From Marinomonas transparens (GTDB lineage: Bacteria; Pseudomonadota; Gammaproteobacteria; Pseudomonadales; Marinomonadaceae), in contig NZ_JAEMNX010000014.1 in assembly GCF_016463975.1 (NCBI RefSeq), positions 81,276 through 145,275 of the forward strand: a DNA stretch of 64,000 nt, in the 5' to 3' direction. Below, piece by piece: positions 38,437 to 48,736 of the stretch (position 1 is its first letter; every line of letters starts with the position of its first letter). The notes below the pieces were generated by a model. It searched no databases. It was not told where the DNA came from and was given only the letters and a program-made list of their open reading frames with translations. Position numbers and translations under genes: made by a program.

Positions 38437-38522
38437 GTTATATTGCTCGCTCGAAATGCGTGAAGACCGTGGCTACTCCTCCTTTCTCTCCTGCTTGGGA
38501 GTAGCCACGTACTTTTCTTATT
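38437..38522 (+). ncRNA. Possible small RNA (or just a terminator hairpin)
   Basis: A perfect TATAAT at 38425 is followed, about 40 bases on, by a 12-bp perfect hairpin (CGTGGCTACTCC / GGAGTAGCCACG, 38468-38509). Its 18-base loop is almost all C and T, and a T-rich tail (TACTTTTCTT) comes next. This arrangement fits a small RNA of about 85 bases with an anti-Shine-Dalgarno loop. No -35 box is evident, so the simpler reading is a terminator for the flavodoxin operon. Confidence 0.35.
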
Positions 38523-38653
38523 AAAAGAAGGAAACAAGCAAGCTATCACCAAATACACTTGCTTCTAATGACCTTTTTAAAGTGCTTACACTCTTCCTTT
38601 CCCTCTCTAAAATTGGTTATGATGTTAAGACTGACTTTGTTATGTGGGAATGA

Positions 38654-38968
38654 ATGAATCTACAATTAAGTGATCTAGTCATTATTTTGGCTCTTGCAGC
38701 ATGCACCTATGGCTGGTGGCGTAATATCACTATTCGAGAACAAGCCCTCTTAATAGTAAAACAGCATTGTAAAAAGCTTAACTTACAACTATTAGATCAG
38801 AGTGTTGCTGGTAATGGCTGGAAGCCTACATGGCAACATGGCACCCTATGCATTAAAAGAGTCTACCGCTTCGAATTTACTTCCACTGGCGCTTCCCGTT
38901 ACCCAGGAACAATCACATTTTTAGGAAACCAACAATCCGACGTCTGGTTAAGCCCTCATCACCTATAA
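38654..38968 (+). CDS. DUF3301 family membrane-anchored protein
   Basis: 104-residue protein with one N-terminal transmembrane helix (about 7-22) ending in WWRN. A small domain carries the DUF3301 signatures REQALLIVKQHCKKLNLQLLDQSV and YRFEFTSTGASRYPGTI. Function unknown; widespread in gammaproteobacteria. It stands alone between the flavodoxin and chemoreceptor genes. Confidence 0.85.
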   Translation: MNLQLSDLVIILALAACTYGWWRNITIREQALLIVKQHCKKLNLQLLDQSVAGNGWKPTWQHGTLCIKRVYRFEFTSTGASRYPGTITFLGNQQSDVWLSPHHL

Positions 38969-39210
38969 GGCTTTAAACTAAGGATGAAAGTAAAACTAAA
39001 GCACCATTTCTCTAAAGTTGTTGCTGATTTTATCTATATAAAGAGGTTTCTTTTACATTTCGTTGCAAATATAGTCGTGAAGGAAATAGAATATCAACTG
39101 TTCGGGATGAGCTCACAATAAACACAAAATAAATTGCATGAAAACAGCGACACCATCTGCAATCAGATGTTTATTCGTTCAACTAATAATAAAAAGTAAG
39201 GATAAAAAGT

Positions 39211-41100
39211 ATGTTGGCAAACCTAAGTTTTCGCACCAAATTAATTGCTCTGCTTGCCGCTGCGGTTATTGGTTTCATTGTGGTTACCATCGTTGCTCTA
39301 CAAGGGCTAAAAGTACAAGAAACTTCCGCTTCCAAATTTGAAACACTGACCACAGTCGATAAAGACTTAGCGTCCCTCGTTATTACCTTAATGGAAGAGT
39401 ATGAAGTACTAAATGGAATTGACAACAGTACTTATGCAACCTTTTTGGAGCAGCTTGATCTTAATTATTCCTCCTCAATGGCAACTCTTGAACAAAACGT
39501 CGCCATCCTCACTGACCCTGAAGCAAAGAAAAATCTTAACGATGTCATCGCCGCATTAACAGCTTACAGTGATGTTGTGAAACAACTAGTCACTCAAAGA
39601 CAAAAAGTTGGCTTCAATGGTTCATCTGGCTTTAAAGGCCAAATCTCAGCTTTAGGGGAAAAAGTGACGACTGAAATCTCCTTTCTAAGTCTCGTCAAAC
39701 AAGAATTTTTACCCGTACGTGAGGCAGAAAAAAACTTTATCTTTGAGCCAACAGTAGCCAATAAAGAAGCCTTCATGGGGCGTTACGATAAATTCTATAA
39801 ACGCGTTACCAACTTTGGCCTTGAAGAACGCTTTGGCGAAGTCATTAACACTTACTTATCTGCGATCGAAACATTTGATAAAGAAACCCATACCCTAGCA
39901 GAGCTTCAGCAATTATTTACCACAGATAAAGAAATTTTAGGTGCGGCTCGTATCGCCGCAGCCGACTATATGCAAAATGCGGTTGCAGAAGCTCGCCAAC
40001 AAGCCTCAGCTAGCTCTCAACAAGCCAGTATCAGCTTAATCACCGTCAGCATTGTCGTTGCGATCGTCGCTTCATTAATTCTGATGGGAATTGGTAGCAA
40101 TGTTAAAAAAACACTCTCCCAAATCATCAAAGATCTTGGCAAAGTGAAAGGTGGTGACCTCACCGCTCGCTTGACAGTAAACCAGAAGCGTAATGATGAA
40201 TTTGACTCCTTGTGTAGTTCGGTTAATGAAATGACCAGTGGTCTTGGTTCAGTCATCGGTGATGTTGTTACCACCACACGGGACGTCAGTACAATGATGA
40301 CCGAGCTAAATTCAACGGTTACTAAAATTGCCGACAGCAACCGATCAGTAAGTCAACAAACCAATTCTATTGCCGCGGCAACAGAAGAAATTTCAACGAC
40401 AATATCGAGCATTTCAACAACAACAGAAGAACTTAGTGAGCAATCTCAAAATACCTATAATTCAGCCAAAGTAGGTTCCGAGACAATTAAAGAGGCGCTC
40501 TCGAATCTCTCTGGCACAATCGAAATTGTGAACGAAACCAGTGAGCACCTAAATGAACTAGGACAGCTATCAAAAGACATTGATAACGTTATTGGTATGA
40601 TCAATGACCTAGCAAATCAGACAAATCTACTCGCACTAAATGCGGCCATTGAAGCGGCACGAGCTGGAGAAGCAGGCCGAGGCTTCTCTGTTGTCGCGGA
40701 CGAAGTGCGTTCACTTGCCGAAAAAACAGTCGATGCTACCGCTAAGATCACGGATATTGTTGGCACAATTCAATCATCGACACAAACAGCCATTGAGACA
40801 ATGCAAAGCGGCCAGGAAAGCCTACACTCTATTGAAGTATTTAGTGAGAAGGCGGAAGTCGCTATTCGTGAGATAGAGAACAATGCACAAACTAGCTCAT
40901 CTTCTTCCATTGATATGGCTCGATCTATCCAAGAAGTGGCCAAAACAGCCGTACACATGAGTGAAGAAATGGACAAAATTGCTCAACAGTTACAACGTGA
41001 TAGCGGCAACATAGACAGCATTGAAGAGAATACTCGCCATATCCATGACCAAGTAAATAGTCTGGATAGCAAAACCGGTGTATTCACTACTAGCCGTTAA
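39211..41100 (+). CDS. Methyl-accepting chemotaxis protein
   Basis: 629-residue chemoreceptor. TM1 is at about 10-30 and TM2 at about 275-296. The periplasmic part (about 31-274) is all-helical, and REAEKNFIF within it suggests a helical bimodular (HBM)-type sensor. HAMP is at about 297-350. The cytoplasmic hairpin tip reads [32 protein letters not shown]. No C-terminal CheR-binding pentapeptide is present. AAGGAT lies ten bases upstream of the ATG. Ligand unknown. Confidence 0.93.
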   Translation: MLANLSFRTKLIALLAAAVIGFIVVTIVALQGLKVQETSASKFETLTTVDKDLASLVITLMEEYEVLNGIDNSTYATFLEQLDLNYSSSMATLEQNVAILTDPEAKKNLNDVIAALTAYSDVVKQLVTQRQKVGFNGSSGFKGQISALGEKVTTEISFLSLVKQEFLPVREAEKNFIFEPTVANKEAFMGRYDKFYKRVTNFGLEERFGEVINTYLSAIETFDKETHTLAELQQLFTTDKEILGAARIAAADYMQNAVAEARQQASASSQQASISLITVSIVVAIVASLILMGIGSNVKKTLSQIIKDLGKVKGGDLTARLTVNQKRNDEFDSLCSSVNEMTSGLGSVIGDVVTTTRDVSTMMTELNSTVTKIADSNRSVSQQTNSIAAATEEISTTISSISTTTEELSEQSQNTYNSAKVGSETIKEALSNLSGTIEIVNETSEHLNELGQLSKDIDNVIGMINDLANQTNLLALNAAIEAARAGEAGRGFSVVADEVRSLAEKTVDATAKITDIVGTIQSSTQTAIETMQSGQESLHSIEVFSEKAEVAIREIENNAQTSSSSSIDMARSIQEVAKTAVHMSEEMDKIAQQLQRDSGNIDSIEENTRHIHDQVNSLDSKTGVFTTSR

Positions 41101-41135
41101 TTTCTTTTCATTAAGCCCTGTATTATACGCCATAA

Positions 41136-41167
41136 AAAAGGCCGGTTTCATCAGACACCGGCCTTTT
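41136..41167. terminator. Bidirectional terminator between the chemoreceptor gene and gltX
   Basis: An 11-bp perfect stem (AAAAGGCCGGT / ACCGGCCTTTT) with a 10-base loop lies between converging genes, with T-runs in both directions. Confidence 0.88.
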
Positions 41168-41190
41168 CTTGGTCTTGCAAAAACCCGCCC

Positions 41191-42672
41191 CTAGAGCGCC
41201 GCGTATTCTTTTTCCCAACGCTTCGCTTCTTTCTTAGATGGACCGCCTAAGACATTAACAGCAGTACGCATCCGCATACGCGAAATATCCGAACCAAGAA
41301 TCGCCATTGAATCGAATACAGAGACAGAAGCTGTACTACCTGAAATAGCAACAAACAAGGGTGCAAAAAAGTCTTTCGGTTTGATATCCATAGCTTGAGC
41401 TAAGGCTTTCAATTCATTAAAGATGGTGTCTTTCTCCCATTGCTTTAACGCTTCTAGGCGCCACAAGGCAAATTGCATCGCCTTTCGAAGCGTTTCTTCT
41501 TCCATTTTTACCATGGCAAAGTCTTCTTTGTTAATGGGCAACAGACCTTTTAAGAAGAAACCTGCCACCTCCGCCACATCAGAGAAGGTTTCCACGCGCG
41601 GCATAATCAATGGCAGAATCTGCATTAAATATTCTGGATTCAATGCCCACTCGACATATTTCTGTGCAAAGGTTTCAGGGGTCAGGTCCTCACGAATCCA
41701 CATACCATTTAGCCAACTCAATTTCTCAACATCAAAAACAGGCCCTCCTAAAGAAACACGTTGAATGTCGAAATTTTCAATCATGTCATCAAGGGAAAAT
41801 TTCTCACGCTCATCCGGCATGGACCAGCCCATACGACCAAGGTAGTTGATTACCGCTTCCGCCATATACCCCATACGTTGGTAGTACAAAATGCTAGTTG
41901 GATTTTTACGCTTAGATAGCTTGGACTTATCAGGATTACGTAACAAAGGCATGTGACACAAGGTCGGCATATCCCAACCAAAATATTGATAAAGTAAAAT
42001 GTGCTTAGGTGCCGAGTTAATCCACTCTTCTCCACGAATTACATGGGTAATTTTCATCAAGTGATCATCAACCACATTAGCAAGGTGATAAGTCGGCATA
42101 CCATCCGCTTTCAAGAGCACCTGCATATCGACTTGCGCCCAATCAATCTCAATGGTGCCACGCAGCATATCGTCAACCACACAAGTCCCCTCTTCAGGAA
42201 TCTTCATACGGATAACATAAGGTATGCCAGCGTCTAACTTGGCTTGAACTTCTTGTTCGGTTAGTTTCAGAGCTCGACCATCGTATTTTTGCTGTAATCC
42301 TTGTTCCTTTTGCTCAATACGCATTTGATCAAGCTCTTCTGACGTTTCAAATGCATAAAATGCGTGGCCTTTATCCACTAGCTCTTTGGCATATTGCCCG
42401 TAGATATCACCACGCTCACTCTGACGATAAGGGCCATATTCTCCCCCTACGTCAGGGCCTTCGGCCCAATCAAGCCCCAACCAACGTAAAGCGTCCAAAA
42501 TCATTTTTTCAGACTCCGGCGTACTACGCGTTTGATCGGTATCTTCAATACGTAAAATGAACTTGCCACCCATTTTACGAGCAAAGGCCATATTAAATAG
42601 GGCAACATAAGCGGTTCCCACATGTGGGTCGCCCGTGGGTGATGGCGCAATACGTGTTCTAACCTCAGACAT
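41191..42672 (-). CDS. gltX: Glutamyl-tRNA synthetase
   Basis: Class I aminoacyl-tRNA synthetase that charges tRNA-Glu. The N-terminal [19 protein letters not shown] contains the HIGH-type motif (HVGT) and KLSKRK is the KMSKS-type loop. Frame extension gives an ATG at 42696, but the ATG at 42672 begins the family's [14 protein letters not shown] and has GAG six bases upstream (493 residues). A promoter candidate lies at 42708-42736. Transcribed alone. Confidence 0.97.
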   Translation of the reverse strand: MSEVRTRIAPSPTGDPHVGTAYVALFNMAFARKMGGKFILRIEDTDQTRSTPESEKMILDALRWLGLDWAEGPDVGGEYGPYRQSERGDIYGQYAKELVDKGHAFYAFETSEELDQMRIEQKEQGLQQKYDGRALKLTEQEVQAKLDAGIPYVIRMKIPEEGTCVVDDMLRGTIEIDWAQVDMQVLLKADGMPTYHLANVVDDHLMKITHVIRGEEWINSAPKHILLYQYFGWDMPTLCHMPLLRNPDKSKLSKRKNPTSILYYQRMGYMAEAVINYLGRMGWSMPDEREKFSLDDMIENFDIQRVSLGGPVFDVEKLSWLNGMWIREDLTPETFAQKYVEWALNPEYLMQILPLIMPRVETFSDVAEVAGFFLKGLLPINKEDFAMVKMEEETLRKAMQFALWRLEALKQWEKDTIFNELKALAQAMDIKPKDFFAPLFVAISGSTASVSVFDSMAILGSDISRMRMRTAVNVLGGPSKKEAKRWEKEYAAL

Positions 42673-43014
42673 AACGATCTCATTTATCCGTTTCATAAAA
42701 TGGCATTATTATAATCGCCTCATCGCCAGCGGGTAAGAGGTTCCTTGGATCTTTTCTGCAATGAAGTTTGATAATTGCACAACTTTGTTCTGTAAAGTAT
42801 AAAAACGACGCACCAAAAATAAACACACCTTTGAAAAACGCCTCATTTCAGTGATTGAACAAGATGTTTCTCTTCCCTATTTCATCACAAGTAGTCACTG
42901 AAACAGTAAATTCCCCCTCATGAGAATGGATCCCTAGCACTTCCTGCTCATGGTCTGTTTATTGCTTTTACTTCAACAAACTAACTGACATTTTTTGATC
43001 ACAAGGAAACGCTG
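42673..43014. other. Divergent intergenic region gltX / short chemoreceptor gene
   Basis: 342 bases, AT-rich. The gltX promoter candidate lies at its left; an AAGGA ribosome binding site (43003-43007) for the chemoreceptor gene is at its right. Nothing else is recognised, and I see no convincing flagellar sigma-28 promoter. Confidence 0.6.
42708..42736 (-). promoter_or_regulatory. Candidate gltX promoter
   Basis: On the minus strand a perfect TATAAT (42713-42708) is preceded, after 17 bases, by TTACCC as a weak -35. The start codon lies about 36 bases beyond the -10. Confidence 0.45.
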
Positions 43015-44175
43015 ATGATACTCATGCCAGGAACCGTCTTAATGGCCGCTATTCCCCATAGCGCTCGTTTATTTATTTTTATTCTACTAGGAGCTATTGG
43101 CTGCTCGATTCCTTTTATTCCACTATTTTCACTCCAGCCAATTACACCTATCCTAGTAACGACCTGCTTATTGGTCTACTTCTCAATATCAGCAAGTCAG
43201 TTAACACGGTTACGCCTAAAAGAGTTTATGCAGCACTTTGACAAACCAAACCTGAGCGTTATTGAACTGTCTTACAATGATAAAGAATTTAATCATCTAG
43301 CGAGTCAGATAAACCTATTGCTACGAACACTAGAAAGAAAAGGACATTTAATACAAAGCTGCTCTCAAGAGACCCGTTATACAGCCACTGAATTACAAAA
43401 TTCCTCAAATGATGTTGCTGATGGCGCTCAAGAAGAATACCTTGCCCTTGATGCTTTGGCCGCTACCAGTGAAGAAATGAGTACTACCATCAATGATATT
43501 GCCTCTCGCATAAAGCTCACCTCTGATGTAGCCAATCGTACCCGTTTACAATCGGAAGAAGGTCAAACCGCGCTAGATGTATTGAAACGACATATGGAAA
43601 CCATAGCGTCGACAGTGGAAAGTAACCAACAGCAAATGAAGGAATTAATTAAAGCAACCGAAGACATAGGCAGCTTTGTCACCACCATAGGAAAAATTAC
43701 CGAGCAAATAAACCTTCTATCACTTAATGCCGCCATAGAATCCGCTCGAGCTGGCGAAGCAGGACGAGGCTTTGCTGTTGTTGCCAATGAAGTACGCACA
43801 TTAGCCTCTAATACTGAACAGGCAACTCAGGACATTAATCACCTTGTTGGCTCAATCGTCACTCAAGTGAGCGCATCAGAAAAAACCAGCCTTGCACTAA
43901 TTGAATTTACACGCAGTGCAACAGACAGCTCAACAGAAGTCACCAAGTCTCTAACATCCATCTATCAAGCCGCCCAATCAACCCAAGAAGAAATTGCCTT
44001 ATCTACTGAACTGATCTCGGAATTTAGTCTTGCCAATGAGCAAATGTGTGAGCGCCTACAGAACATTGCCGCAGTCAGTGAAAAACATAGCCAAGCCAGT
44101 AAAGACACCAAAGATATGGTGAAATACCTTGAATGGCTCTCCTCCCGATTGGAACAAAAGGAGTTGCAATCATGA
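43015..44175 (+). CDS. Short chemoreceptor without periplasmic sensor or HAMP domain
   Basis: 386-residue MCP. Two hydrophobic helices (about 17-38 and 45-64) are joined by only a few residues, so there is no periplasmic domain. The signalling region follows, with the tip [34 protein letters not shown]. No HAMP or PAS domain is visible; a short linker (about 65-115) takes their place. The AAGGA site is seven bases from the ATG. Its stop overlaps the start of the next gene (ATGA), so the two products are made together and probably act together. Confidence 0.88.
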   Translation: MILMPGTVLMAAIPHSARLFIFILLGAIGCSIPFIPLFSLQPITPILVTTCLLVYFSISASQLTRLRLKEFMQHFDKPNLSVIELSYNDKEFNHLASQINLLLRTLERKGHLIQSCSQETRYTATELQNSSNDVADGAQEEYLALDALAATSEEMSTTINDIASRIKLTSDVANRTRLQSEEGQTALDVLKRHMETIASTVESNQQQMKELIKATEDIGSFVTTIGKITEQINLLSLNAAIESARAGEAGRGFAVVANEVRTLASNTEQATQDINHLVGSIVTQVSASEKTSLALIEFTRSATDSSTEVTKSLTSIYQAAQSTQEEIALSTELISEFSLANEQMCERLQNIAAVSEKHSQASKDTKDMVKYLEWLSSRLEQKELQS

Positions 44176-44996
44176 TACTTATTAGTCTTTTTGTTGGTAT
44201 CTGTGTTGCCATAATCGTACTCGCAATCAGCCGCCAAATATGGGCAAAAAAACAGTCAAAACAAAAATCAATAAACGGAGTGTCAGGAATAAAACAGCTT
44301 ATTGAGTTAATCAAACTGACTCAACAGCATAGGGGAATGCACTCTGGTTTTATCAATGGACAAAGCGAGTTTAAAAGTAAGCTAGATTCACTGGAAAGCA
44401 ACATTCAATATCGATACAAGGCTCTACTCAAGTTTGAAGCAGAACAAAAATACCCAGACTCTTTAAGCTCACACTATCAATTCAAACAATGGCAAAGATT
44501 AATACAAGCAAACAATATAACCAGTTCTGAAAGTTTCCAACTCCACTCAGGCCTGATCGCTCGTCAGCTAGATGCGTTATGGGATATGTCTGACGAATTT
44601 GCACTCACTTCAAACCACGACGAAGAAATTCGTAGCTCAGCACAAAGGTTCGTAAAAACATTGCCTGAACTGGCAGAAGCATTTGGACAAGTTAGAGCAC
44701 TATCAGTACAAATTGCCTCAACGCAAACCATCAGTTCAGATAAAAAGTTACAACTTGTGTTCACCCTAGGAAAAATTGAGAAACACCTTCACGCACTGCG
44801 TTCATCCCTTGCAAAAAAAGACTATGAACACCTAAACCAGTATGTTCAAAAAGTGACGCTAAGTATTAAGGAGCAGAATATTAACAAACAAAACCCTGAT
44901 ACCCTATTCAAAGAAGCCACCCAAATTATTGATGAGGTTTTTAGTTTTATTCATTCAGGGTTTGAACAACTTAAGCAGAAGGTATCGGCACTTTAA
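44172..44996 (+). CDS. Membrane-anchored helical protein, possible sensor partner of the short chemoreceptor
   Basis: 274-residue protein. One N-terminal transmembrane helix (about 2-20) is followed by basic residues ([12 protein letters not shown]), suggesting that the rest is cytoplasmic. The remainder is predicted all-helical, and its first part ([22 protein letters not shown]) resembles the start of nitrate/nitrite-sensing (NIT-type) domains. That match is weak and by eye. The frame opens at 44133, but the ATG at 44172 overlaps the MCP stop and has AAGGAG eight bases upstream. It converges with xni, overlapping by four bases. Confidence 0.7.
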   Translation: MILISLFVGICVAIIVLAISRQIWAKKQSKQKSINGVSGIKQLIELIKLTQQHRGMHSGFINGQSEFKSKLDSLESNIQYRYKALLKFEAEQKYPDSLSSHYQFKQWQRLIQANNITSSESFQLHSGLIARQLDALWDMSDEFALTSNHDEEIRSSAQRFVKTLPELAEAFGQVRALSVQIASTQTISSDKKLQLVFTLGKIEKHLHALRSSLAKKDYEHLNQYVQKVTLSIKEQNINKQNPDTLFKEATQIIDEVFSFIHSGFEQLKQKVSAL

Positions 44997-45778
44997 AATT
45001 TGGGGGTATAGCGTAATTGGGAAAGGCGAACACCAATTTCTACATCCGTTTTTAGCGCCACCAGCATCCGAGATTGCAGACACTGCTCATAACCACCGGA
45101 CAACAATCCTTGGATACGTTCAGAGTAATGGCTGAGGTTTGCATAAATGGCTTCTATCGTATCGAAAGATTCTATAATGCTCACTGCCGTTTTAGGACCT
45201 ATTCCTTTTACCCCAGGAATTCGGTTCGTGGTGTCCCCTATTAAAGCCCAATAATCCACCAGCTGATGAGCCCCAATACCGTATTTTTCTGCTACCCAGA
45301 CTTTGTCATAACCAAGTTTAGCAAAATAGTCATATTGCAGAATCACTTCATTATCGAGAAGCTGTGTAAAGCCTTTATCAGTCGAGACGATATAAGACTT
45401 CACCCCACTCTGCGCCGCCTTTACTGCCAAGGTCGCAATCAAATCATCGGCCTCCCAGCCATCTAGCCTTAGGCAAGGTAAATGGTTATAACGAAACAAC
45501 TTGGCAAAATCAGGCAAGGATTCAAGTAACTTATCATCCATAGGCACACGGCCCAACTTATACTCTGGATACAGTTGGTGACGCCATGTCTGGCCGCTAG
45601 AGTCAAAAACCACGACCGCATAGGAAGGGTTAAACTGCTTGGTTAGCTTAGCCAAAGCCTCAATCGCGATACTCTGAGTTCTTTCTACTCGACGATCTAA
45701 GTCTTCTTCAGATACCAACGCCGCATATTGGCGACGAATCAAATTCAGTCCATCGATAATTAATAGTTTCTTGTCCAC
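44993..45778 (-). CDS. xni: Flap endonuclease Xni (exonuclease IX family)
   Basis: 261-residue 5'-nuclease related to the N-terminal domain of DNA polymerase I. LLIIDGLNLIRRQYA holds the first metal-binding Asp, DGWEADDLIATLA the acidic cluster and VKGIGPKTAVSII the helix-3-turn-helix. In E. coli the homologue (YgdG) is an accessory flap enzyme. Starts with GTG. It converges with the preceding gene and shows no terminator. Confidence 0.92.
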   Translation of the reverse strand: MDKKLLIIDGLNLIRRQYAALVSEEDLDRRVERTQSIAIEALAKLTKQFNPSYAVVVFDSSGQTWRHQLYPEYKLGRVPMDDKLLESLPDFAKLFRYNHLPCLRLDGWEADDLIATLAVKAAQSGVKSYIVSTDKGFTQLLDNEVILQYDYFAKLGYDKVWVAEKYGIGAHQLVDYWALIGDTTNRIPGVKGIGPKTAVSIIESFDTIEAIYANLSHYSERIQGLLSGGYEQCLQSRMLVALKTDVEIGVRLSQLRYTPKF

Positions 45779-45922
45779 ACATAACCCTTTATTTGTGACA
45801 TATTTGTTTATTATAAGTTGAGTAATTTAGAAAAGGCCCCTAGAACCCTTTATAGTTCTCAAAGTAGCCTATTCGACCATAATGACTCTTTACAATGTAA
45901 AATAAAGAAACAAGGACTTTTC

Positions 45923-47152
45923 ATGAAAAAACTCATCGCCATTGGTTGTTATTCTTTCGCACTAACCACAACAAACTCAGCATTTTCTGGCCCTATAATA
46001 AATGCCGTTATTGGTTTGGATAACAGCCAAATCACGGAATTGAACCAAGGCATCAGCTTAATACCAAACAAGGCAAGCATACTGCCTTTAGAAGAGGCTT
46101 TTTCACCTATTTCCTTCATGCAAAACGATGCAAATGCTAATTGGATCAACTCAATAGGAAACAAGGTAAAAGTGGAGCACAAACTACGAGATTTAAATTA
46201 TACAGGGACACTTAGTAAAATAGAGTCAAACGCATTTTTATTGAAGGTAAATAATAAACCAATATTACTGCCTCTAGACGATTTCTACTTAATCCCACTT
46301 GAAAATCAAACAAGCGGCAAGAATAACCAGCAGCAATATCCAGCCAAACTGAGCTACCAAAGCAACCAGCTATCATGGACACCACAACTCAGTCTAATCG
46401 TTGCAAACGGCAAAATAATCATTCATCAAAACGCCCTATTACATAATCGTTCAGACACCTCCATCGAACTCAAAAATAGCCTACTACACTACTCTCGGTC
46501 ACAACCTACCCTGTTTAAAGCTGAGCGAACATCAATGGCGCTACAATCTTCTGTCCGCCCCATAGAATACCAAAACAACGAAGCGACCTATTCTTTAGAA
46601 AGCATCACCCTTGCTCCTCATACCGATACGCTTTATCCCCTTAAAAATACCAGAAGTAAAATTGAGCAATCAGTTCATACTGCTAGTCTGTTTACCCGTA
46701 ATAACAACAGAAATAATAGAGGAAAAATCGATCTAAATTTCCAAAGCATGATGAAATTCACTTTCACTGAAGAAGGGTTACCTGGGGAATATCAGCTTTA
46801 TTGGCAAAGAGACAACTTACTTATTCCTGGTAACAAGACATATTTCAATACTGTCAGGGCTAAGCAAACAGCCAGTATAAGCAGTAATAAAAGCCTAGAC
46901 CTGACAGGTAATATCACCCTAGTCAGTGCATCATCGCCTAAACTTCCTACCACACAAATATGGGAAGCCAAAATTCGAAATAACTCAAATCAAACACAGA
47001 GCTTTTCTATTGAACAAAGCGTAGAAGGTATATTAGAAAGCGTGGCGGGAGATGGTGTCAGTCAATCAAGTGCGAATACCCTAATGCTGACAGGGCAAAT
47101 AAAAAGCCATTCAACAAAAGTCATTCAATACACTCTGAAATTAAAAAAGTAG
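45923..47152 (+). CDS. Exported protein, DUF4139-like
   Basis: 409-residue secreted or periplasmic protein with a signal peptide (MKKLIAIGCYSFALTTTNSAFS). The middle (LSYQSNQLSWTPQLSLIVANG, then ALLHNRSDTSIELKNSLLHY) resembles the beta-rich DUF4139 domain. The frame opens at 45818, but the ATG at 45923 with AAGGA six bases upstream begins the signal peptide. Function unknown. It lies between xni and the TolC-type gene with no operon partner. Confidence 0.7.
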   Translation: MKKLIAIGCYSFALTTTNSAFSGPIINAVIGLDNSQITELNQGISLIPNKASILPLEEAFSPISFMQNDANANWINSIGNKVKVEHKLRDLNYTGTLSKIESNAFLLKVNNKPILLPLDDFYLIPLENQTSGKNNQQQYPAKLSYQSNQLSWTPQLSLIVANGKIIIHQNALLHNRSDTSIELKNSLLHYSRSQPTLFKAERTSMALQSSVRPIEYQNNEATYSLESITLAPHTDTLYPLKNTRSKIEQSVHTASLFTRNNNRNNRGKIDLNFQSMMKFTFTEEGLPGEYQLYWQRDNLLIPGNKTYFNTVRAKQTASISSNKSLDLTGNITLVSASSPKLPTTQIWEAKIRNNSNQTQSFSIEQSVEGILESVAGDGVSQSSANTLMLTGQIKSHSTKVIQYTLKLKK

Positions 47153-47346
47153 TACCTTTAATCAGAAGGGTTTCAATAGACGCACCCTGTTTATGCATGA
47201 GTTTTCCACATTCAAAGCTAATTTAAAGCATTTCGTTATGGTATGGTCAATAATCATAATAGATATAGCAAGAGCAGCACTGCCCCAAGGACAGGACCTG
47301 AGGTAGTATTATAACTATATTTCATACTAAGAGCCCACAGAGATCC

Positions 47347-48666
47347 ATGAAAAAGCATATTGTATCATCACTAGTCGCCATCGCCGTGCTAAGCAGCACA
47401 TCCACCCAAGCAGAAAGCCTTTATGAAGTCTATCAGCTTGCTATTCAAAATGACCCCGGTCTTCGAGCAGCAGCCGCGACTTACCGAGCAGAAAATGAAA
47501 GCTTAACAGTAACCAAAGGTAACCTATACCCAAGCATTACTTTTAATGGCAACCTTGGTTATAAAACCGCTGATGGCCCTGTCAATGATGTGGATACCAC
47601 AACCAACTCATTATCGCTTGACATGAATTACCCCATCTATTCTCCGGCACTCAACTATGCTGTGGATGCGGTAGAGTTAAGCTACAAAAATGCGGGGGTT
47701 ACTTTTGACAACACTAAAGAAGACCTAGCACTCACGGCATTAACAGAATATTTCAATCTATTGATCGCACAAAGCACCCTAAAAACCACCCAAGCTCAAG
47801 TAAAAAGTACAGCAAGCCAATTAGATAGAACCAAAAAACAATATGAAGTGGGTCTAGCTTCCATTACTGATTTACAAGACACACAGGCTGAGTACGACTC
47901 AATTCGCGTTACCGAATTAAGCGCCCGCTCTGATGTTTCCTACGCTCAAAAAGTTTTATTTCAAAGAACAGGGCATGTCATTAATGACAGCAAACAGCTA
48001 TCTACCGATTACCCAATTAAACTCGACCCAAATATGACAGTTGAGTCTTTAATTAATCAAGCTAGAGCGAACAATAAAGACTTACGAGCCTTAACGATTT
48101 CTGTAGAAAGTGCTGAAAACAACATTCAAATTCAAAAATCGAATGGTCGCACCCCCTCTGTCGTCTTAACAGGTTCACTTGCTCGTAATGATACCGACAG
48201 CACTCCAGTCGGAAACCAAGATGGCGCAGTCAATAGTGCCACGATTGGTTTAGGCGTTAGTATCCCACTTTACAGTGGCGGTGCAATTAACGCGACAGTA
48301 CGCCAAGCCGTTGCCCAATCGGAATCTGTCATCGAACAAAAAGCCAGTGCTTTACAAGGCATTGAACTCAACATTCGTAGCCTATACCTTGAACTGCAAA
48401 CAGCAGTGGCACAAATTGCCGCCCAGCAACAGCTTATACGCTCACGTTCCAGCGCTCTGGAAGCAACAAGAGCTGGCTACGATGTTGGTACACGTAATCT
48501 CGTTGAATTATTGGATGCGCAATCCAACCTATACAACGCACAAAATACCTACGAGCAATACCGCTATAATTTTGTTGTCAAAAAACTTAACTTACTCGAA
48601 GAAACAGGCGAGTTAAGCGAAGACAAAATTCAAGAATTAGACAAGTGGTTAGTGTCTACTAAATAA
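47347..48666 (+). CDS. tolC: TolC-family outer-membrane channel protein
   Basis: 439-residue outer-membrane efflux channel with a signal peptide ending STQA (about 21). Two OEP repeats of helices and strands follow: the first from LYEVYQLAIQNDPGLRAA, the second with GLGVSIPLYSGGAINATVRQA and the closing GTRNLVELLDAQSNLYNAQNTYEQYRYNFV. It has the length and helix pattern of TolC proper, serving RND, ABC or type I exporters. No exporter genes adjoin it, as for housekeeping TolC. Confidence 0.92.
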   Translation: MKKHIVSSLVAIAVLSSTSTQAESLYEVYQLAIQNDPGLRAAAATYRAENESLTVTKGNLYPSITFNGNLGYKTADGPVNDVDTTTNSLSLDMNYPIYSPALNYAVDAVELSYKNAGVTFDNTKEDLALTALTEYFNLLIAQSTLKTTQAQVKSTASQLDRTKKQYEVGLASITDLQDTQAEYDSIRVTELSARSDVSYAQKVLFQRTGHVINDSKQLSTDYPIKLDPNMTVESLINQARANNKDLRALTISVESAENNIQIQKSNGRTPSVVLTGSLARNDTDSTPVGNQDGAVNSATIGLGVSIPLYSGGAINATVRQAVAQSESVIEQKASALQGIELNIRSLYLELQTAVAQIAAQQQLIRSRSSALEATRAGYDVGTRNLVELLDAQSNLYNAQNTYEQYRYNFVVKKLNLLEETGELSEDKIQELDKWLVSTK

Positions 48667-48682
48667 CGCGTTTAGAAATCAC

Positions 48683-48718
48683 AAAAAAACCGTAAAGCAT
48701 TACTTTACGGTTTTTTTT
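48683..48718. terminator. Bidirectional terminator tolC / apeB
   Basis: A 14-bp stem (AAAAAACCGTAAAG / CTTTACGGTTTTTT) with a CATTA loop and eight T on the plus strand, between converging genes. Confidence 0.92.
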
Positions 48719-48736
48719 CGACTAAATTCAGGAAAA

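Larger units (their letters stand above)
38337..38653. other. Gene-free stretch with two structured elements
   Basis: 317 bases between the flavodoxin and DUF3301 genes. It holds a set of three nested inverted repeats (38358-38427), a TATAAT box (38425-38430) and a strong 12-bp hairpin with a pyrimidine-rich loop (38468-38509). No open frame of protein-like composition was seen. Confidence 0.7.

Noticed and set aside
39014..39210. Sigma-28 promoter of the 39.2 kb chemoreceptor gene
   Set aside because: TAAA with a 15-base gap is followed by ATCTATAT, only half matching the flagellar -10 consensus.
39138..39341. 67-codon frame overlapping the chemoreceptor start
   Set aside because: Out of frame with a strong gene that has its own ribosome binding site.
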